From Branchiostoma floridae (lineage: Eukaryota > Chordata > Leptocardii > Amphioxiformes > Branchiostomatidae), in NCBI RefSeq assembly GCF_000003815.2, contig NC_049987.1, positions 20,842,187 through 20,906,186 of the forward strand: a stretch of DNA of 64,000 nucleotides, written 5' to 3'. The notes under the pieces were generated by a model, which was not told the DNA's origin, did not search any database, and worked only from the letters and a program-made list of their open reading frames with translations. A program made the translations under genes and the position numbers. Below, one piece after another: positions 58,866 through 64,000 of this stretch; position 1 is the first letter of the stretch; each line of letters opens with the position of its first letter.

Positions 58866-59208
58866 CGAAACTATCTACTGTGGTGATAACAAATTCCATT
58901 CTACGATAGTTCTGGGAAAATATGAATCTTTTAAACACATCAATCCTAGGTTGGTGGTACTTGAATTGCGTAAGTACTCCTTGTTCTTTTTGAGCGGATA
59001 TCAGTCAGCACGCCTATCCGGTTTATGAGTCATTTTGTATATCATGCACGGTATGAACTATTCAAAGTCCACACACCTAATCGTGCTAATTGGTGCCAGA
59101 GTAACACGTTGTTGGCGCAAGGTTTTCTCCGGGAAGATTAAACGACAGGAGGATGGTCATTACTGTCTGCCAATGTCCACTCTAACATGTGCTCGTGTCC
59201 ATGAAGAA

Positions 59209-60118
59209 TACAGTCAAACCTGTCTATAGCGGCCACTCAAGGGACTGGTCAAAATTGGCCACTATAGAGAGGTGGCCACTATAGAGAATATGCTAATTAA
59301 TTGACCACAAGCAATAAGTTACACATGGTTTTAGTACCCACTGATCTTTATTCACATAATACAGTACTGTACATGTACTGCAATGATTTTACACTATATG
59401 TATTAAGAAAACAAAAGCTATAAAAAGTTTTAAATGTTCTACAGTTGATATTGTCTGAAGAGACCGGTATCGTCATATTTCTTTGATCTTTCGTCTTGTA
59501 TCCTTTGATGACTTCGCCGTCCGTGTGTTCCCTCCCGCGTTCACACGTCAGGTTCGCCCATTATGCTAATGTGGTACTCACAAGAAAAGTCTCGTCATTT
59601 TAGACCTATCTCTTAATAAATGTAAGAATAAAATCCACCATAGTCTGAAGTTCATATCATTTTGTCTTTGTAACAATTCATTTAGAAAGTTTTTGTGATA
59701 AAAATTAACCTAAGCGATAGTGTATTAGAACGTAACTTTAACGCAATTTACCTCTGTAATATTGGTGTCGTCTATTGACCTTATATGACCTCGCTTGTCG
59801 GCGGGTATGGGTAGCGCCAGTTTACGAAGTTTTGTTTTGAAAATAAATCAAAGAGGTTTTAAATCCGGCGTAGGGTGACGATACGGCAGCTGTATATGGC
59901 CGAACGCGTGCCGAAACATAGATCAGCGGTCCGCGTGGCCGTAATCGGCAGTGTTTTTGTACCTGCGGGACCGGAAATCGTGTGGCCGTGGCCGCGTTGG
60001 ACAGGTGGCCGCTAAGCCTATTTCTTAATCATTACGAATCCAAGGGACCGACAAAAAGTGGCCACTATGGGCAGGTGGCCGTTATGCAAAGGTGGCCGCT
60101 AATACAGGTTTGACTGTA
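59209..60118. mobile_element. pogo/Tc1-mariner-type MITE with TA target site
   Basis: Element 59211-60116 (906 bp) has inverted ends CAGTCAAACCTGT.(t)atAGCGGCCAC at both sides and TA dinucleotides at 59209-59210 and 60117-60118. Terminal CAGT and a TA duplication are typical of Tc1/mariner-pogo elements. Subterminal 'gtggccactat' is repeated. There is no transposase frame. The 3' end of the MYND gene runs into its right terminus. Confidence 0.9.
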
Positions 60119-62177
60119 TTGACCCGGCGTGCGTTGATTCGGTAGCGGAATGGACAGACGGTGTTCAGTTCCTTCAGGAAGTTCCGCATCTTCATCCCAC
60201 TGACATTCCGAACCTCGTACATCTTGGGCACGTCCTTGGTGCTGAGAACAGGGTGGGAGGACTCGGGACACCTGTGAGCCAACAGGGCAGCGCGGAGATA
60301 TTGGTTGAACACACCCCAGTTGTCGAAGTACTCTGCTATCGGCGAGACTCCTACACTGAGAAAGACAGGCATCATAGCCATGATACTGCACTGTCCGCTG
60401 ATCATACCGGCTTGTCTGCTGACCCAGTCGGGTCGGTCTGGCTCGTGCCGAAGGTCGTTTATTGCCTGTTTGAACAGTGACATGGCCAGCTGGTCATCAA
60501 GTTGTGGTGGTGTTGCTTCTTCGGGAAAACGCCTGGCCCAGTTCATGAACTCAGTGATGATGACAGACTTATTGTTGTCTTTCCTTAAGAGAGGGCGAAG
60601 CGTTTCCAGGAGAACGGGATAGTTGATGTAGTCGCTGACGTTACTGGTAAAGATGCGGTCAAACTGAATCTCGACCGGAAGGTGTGCCTGTAGATTGAGA
60701 CAGTCATCTAGAATCACATGGCAGGACACGCTTCCTTGGTTAAAACGGCAGGCGAACTTTTTCACAACGTCACTGATGTATTGAGAGTACATCTCCAGGA
60801 GATCATCCCCAGAACTTTGCGCTTTTACTTCAAGATAGTCCCACTCTGAGAAGGGCATCGCGTCACTATTAATGCCCGCTGCGATCTTTCCCACCTCCTT
60901 GGTGATAGCGGGCATGGGTGTCAAGCTAGGGTGATACCGCAAGACTTCGTCGTGAGCAGGGTTCCAGGCGGCCAGGGTGGCGTTGTCACGACAGGCACGT
61001 TTCCGTCTTGGGTCTGACTTGGGAAGGAGAAGCCCGGTCTTGAACCAGTCTTCTGCCGTTGCCCGATGACGGGGTGGTATGCCTCGCAGATACAGACCCA
61101 GGCCTTCTTTAGCCAGCTCATAGATTAGTCGGAGCTGTTCTCGTGGAGTCGTTTGCGCGGTCTTCTCTCCCGTCAGAAGAGATAACCACAGTTTGAACAC
61201 TGACCTCATCTGAGAGAACTGCTCCGCCGACATGGTCACCCTACCCCCGCACAGCGTGTTCGTATCGTCAGGCAGTGCTAGGAGCTCCGTCAGACACTCC
61301 TGTGCCATTGCAGCCTCTTCCTCCCCGATTTTAACAGAGTACCAAATCTGTGTAAGCTGTTGGGCGACCTTCTCTTCCTCTCCTTTGTATTTCCACAAGA
61401 TGTACAGGAAAAACACGTTCCTTGCCAAAACCTGTGGATCTTTATCATTGAGAACAAAATGGACGTTCCCGCCAAACGACTGCTTCAGTCCTGCCACAGT
61501 CGCCATCACGTTCCGGAGGTTGCCGACACCTGCCAACAGGACCGCCATCTTGTCGGGATACTCACCCTCATTTTGGTCTATCTTAATCAAGTCCTGGGCA
61601 GGGGAGTTCCCCCAGTAGTAGGGGAAATCACCCATCTTCTGTATGCCACTGAAGATTCTTCGTAGTTCCGTGGCAACGTTGACAATTTTCTCTTGAGTTT
61701 CTTGGCAGGTTGGTTTGTGGTTTCTCCAATCAGCTCTCTGACAGGTTGCATTGCAGTACCAGGTCTTCTCGCAATTGGCACACGTTTTGGTGTCTTCTGC
61801 AAACGTCCGGCAAACTGAGCAGGTGTGCTTTACGGTACAATTGGTGCACTCCACCTGTGATGATGTGTAAAAATTCCACAATGATTGTATACGACTTAAA
61901 AGAATGAAGTTGGCGAACCTTGTTAGTCACACCAAATATGATATCAGCATACATATAACGTTAAGTGCTTACAGTGTGCCCGAAATGATAGTAAGCATTG
62001 CAATGCTGGTGACGCCACGAAGTGATAGAGAGCGAAATTGGAAGAAATGCTGACCTCATGACGAAACTTGTCTCTCTCCTGGCATGCTGAGCTGCAGTAC
62101 ATCGCCAGCTCGCAACGCGCGCACTTAGTCTGGCCCGCGATACCACACCGCCAACATGCCCCCACTCTGCTGTCCAT
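60082..62177 (-). CDS. Double MYND-finger, DUF4470-type protein
   Basis: Two exons, 62177-62055 and 61854-60082, giving 631 aa. MYND 1 is about residues 8-47 (CWRCGIAGQTKCARCELAMYC...) and is interrupted by the intron. MYND 2 is 53-91 (CSVCRTFAEDTKTCANCEKTWYCNATC). Then a segment like the DUF4470 domain found at the N-terminus of DNAAF3 and in many invertebrate MYND proteins: MAVLLAGVGNLRNVMATVAG ... FVLNDKDPQVLARNVFFLYI (about 140-190). The rest is helical without a known motif. Function is unknown; MYND fingers usually bind proline-rich partners. The start at 62177 gives the first MYND cysteine at residue 8. Odd: the last about 11 codons and the stop lie in the terminal inverted repeat of the transposon at 59209-60118, and minus-strand AATAAA at 59351 in that element could serve for polyadenylation. 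Confidence 0.88.
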
Positions 62178-62290
62178 CTGCGGAAATCACAAGAAGCAAG
62201 AAATATAGATCAACTCGACTCGTACACAACATTTACGTTACAACGTTATAACGTTGTATTGGCATATTCTGCAAGCAGATGTTTAATACA

Positions 62291-63200
62291 GTCGGGACGC
62301 TAGTAGTAGCCACATTTCTTTCGCCCTCCATCCCTCAGACCAAGAAGGTTATATCTCTCCTTGCTCAGACCAAGGAGGTTAAAAAAATCTTTCTTTAACC
62401 TCCTTGCTCAGACGAAAGAAATCGCGGCCACTACATTAGCCCCCGCACATAACCTCTCCTTTGAGAATAGTAATGATCTTTCACGTTTCTTCTAAAAAGC
62501 AGTGCCTGCCAACTACTGACGGACACACTTCACACTGCATTTACGGTTGATATGGACCTGACGACTATCTAAACTTGAGACAGATTTGTACTACGGGGCG
62601 TGCCTTGGGTATTCACGTTGTCCATGAACTGTGGCGTCGTATCACAATGGCGCCGGCGACTTGTATGACACGGAAGGAATTGTGTTGACAGGCAATTAAG
62701 AGACCAATAGCCCACAATATCAATCAATAGATTACAGGTCTACTACTAGATTGTCGCTGCACACATGTTTGATTGGAAATCCCAAGATTAGGGAAGATCA
62801 TATATGAAATTAGGAGTAACAAGGTCTTCAAAATTCACACTGCACCCTGCAATGTCACCATGTTTACAGTACCCGGGTTCACCATACCGTGCACGCGTGA
62901 CGCAGATGGCACCTGTGTATGTCTTTTCACTCACCGTCGGACTATTTCTGGGTAAAGTCACTAAAGATGGCCTGTCGCCACAAGGAGCACTTTGTAAAAG
63001 TAACCAAGACCCGACTGTGACTGCATACGGGTTCCCACTGCAGGGTTCAAGCAAGAAGGTTAAATCTCCTTGGTTCAAGCAGAAGCCAAAACACCTCCTT
63101 TGTTTTGCGTTGCGCAGTTTGTTGGTAAGACGAGTTGATTTGATTATATGCATGACATCCTCTTGGAACCCTGGCATTTCGCCACTACTAGCGTCCCGAC
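62291..63200. mobile_element. DNA transposon relic with 17-bp inverted ends
   Basis: Ends GTCGGGACGCTAGTAGT (62291) and ACTACTAGCGTCCCGAC (ending 63200) are perfect inverted repeats. Near the left end is a fold-back 'aaggaggttaaa...tttaacctcctt'. The element starts 114 bp upstream of the MYND gene ATG, so it may border or form its promoter. The minus frame at 62788-63267 overruns the element's right end and shows no transposase motif. Target-site duplication is not evident. Confidence 0.7.
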
Positions 63201-63288
63201 AGTCAGCAACAACCTGCAACAACTTTTTTCTGTCGCAATACAGCAAAATTTTGTACAATACATCCACGACTGACCTATTTCTTGTAAT
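63200..63288. repeat. Dispersed repeat shared with 55007-55090
   Basis: Begins (c)agtcagcaacaacctgcaac directly at the right end of the transposon at 62291-63200; see the partner entry for the shared blocks. Confidence 0.7.
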
Positions 63289-64000
63289 AAATCTAACGTT
63301 ACTGTACAGGTTGCCTTGTGAGAGAGGACAGCAATCGCTGTATTATTTATAAAGCGCGATTAGATCAGGCTAGGTCAGTACTATAATGCACGTCACTATG
63401 TAGCTGCATCATGTTGGAGTCACAGTAGCAGAAGAGTCGACCACATCTGGATCTGGATAAATTTTGGGCAACACCTCTCTTGTTTGGTTAAAATGCCCAG
63501 GAACTGCAGTTATTCCTGGCTCCTCAGATGTTCAGCCTGTGACTTTCTCCCTGAACTTGGCAAGTTCTGATATTGCGGTTATAGTATATGGTAGTAGGTT
63601 AAATTTCTTGAACTGTTCCCGGAAAGTTCAAGTGTCTAGCAAGGGTTTACGGAAAAGGCTGGGCTGTCTACCTGGGCTGTCTACCTGGGCTGGCTATCAC
63701 GTCAGGCTACTTGGACCTACGAAAGCCCATTGGGACAAAAGCTGTTTAGCAGTAGGGGTTATTTGTGCTCGGCGAAAAAGCTGTGACTGAATGATCTGTG
63801 TGTTATTATGTGAATGAGCTGTGTGAAGTGGCAGTGTGTGAAGGAGCTGTTTGTAAAGCAGCTGTGTTTGAAGGAGCTGTGTATGTTAAATAACCCAGAG
63901 GTTCTGAGTTTGAATCAGTTGATATGCTACCAATTGTGTGCGCTTGGAAAGGGCTCTTAACACGACTTTCCTCCGGTTTCACTTCGGTAAGGGCCCTCCC
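63289..64000. other. Right-edge intergenic DNA
   Basis: No gene recognised. A 14-bp unit 'gggctgtctacct' is repeated at about 63660-63690, and 'gaaggagctgtgt' at 63838-63875. 'ggttctgagtttgaatc' at 63900 resembles a tRNA B box, so a truncated SINE may run off the window edge. Confidence 0.4.

Noticed and set aside
62788-63352. 159- and 182-codon open frames on both strands
   Set aside because: They overlap each other and cross the right end of a transposon relic; no transposase or other motif is visible.
63893-64000. tRNA gene at the right edge
   Set aside because: Only a B-box-like motif is present with no A box or cloverleaf; at most a truncated SINE.

Overview
This is animal nuclear DNA: short coding exons separated by GT-AG introns, CpG-rich gene starts and many short inverted-repeat transposons. 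The gene content points to an invertebrate deuterostome, most probably a lancelet (Branchiostoma): one TAB2/3-type gene rather than the vertebrate pair, an IBTK colinear with the vertebrate protein, and an invertebrate MYND/DUF4470 gene. The organism is inferred from protein resemblance and intron style, so the species is open.

Layout, left to right. (1) Positions 1-370 are a GT-rich minisatellite. (2) 488-7076, minus: 5' part of SHPRH (helicase/E3 ligase), 8 exons, continuing beyond the left edge. (3) 7853-13132, plus: Akirin, 4 exons, head-to-head with SHPRH. (4) 16791-33225, minus: a complete IBTK homologue, 26 coding exons, tail-to-tail with Akirin. (5) 36009-37243, minus: a 5'-truncated CR1/Jockey-type LINE. 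(6) 37514-40841, minus: a secreted S10 serine carboxypeptidase, 6 exons. (7) 41185-42800, plus: SNAP29, 3 exons, head-to-head with the carboxypeptidase. (8) 49625-56029, plus: TAB2/3 homologue, 6 exons plus one probable cassette exon, with a 2.1 kb 3'UTR. (9) 60082-62177, minus: double-MYND DUF4470 protein, 2 exons, whose stop codon lies in a DNA transposon. The rest is introns and intergenic DNA full of hAT-, pogo- and piggyBac-like MITEs and tRNA-derived SINEs.

I assembled each exon chain by hand from splice sites, codon phase and remembered family sequence. Every complete model closes in frame: IBTK 1437 aa, carboxypeptidase 476 aa, SNAP29 237 aa, Akirin 215 aa, TAB 736 or 765 aa, MYND protein 631 aa. 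The genes are not an operon or pathway. Their grouping looks like old linkage, because the vertebrate counterparts of SHPRH, Akirin2, IBTK and TAB2 are, as I recall, all on human 6q.

The most unusual signal is a recurring class of tandem duplication that spans exon-intron boundaries. At IBTK exons 1, 3 and 12 and TAB exon 3, the exon tail plus its 5' splice site is copied into the following intron. At IBTK exons 8 and 15 the exon head plus its acceptor side is copied into the preceding intron. In IBTK exon 3 seven copies differ only at synonymous third positions; in TAB the copy creates an in-frame alternative donor worth exactly 10 codons. Elsewhere transposons supply a splice donor (IBTK exon 17) and a protein C-terminus with stop codon (MYND gene).
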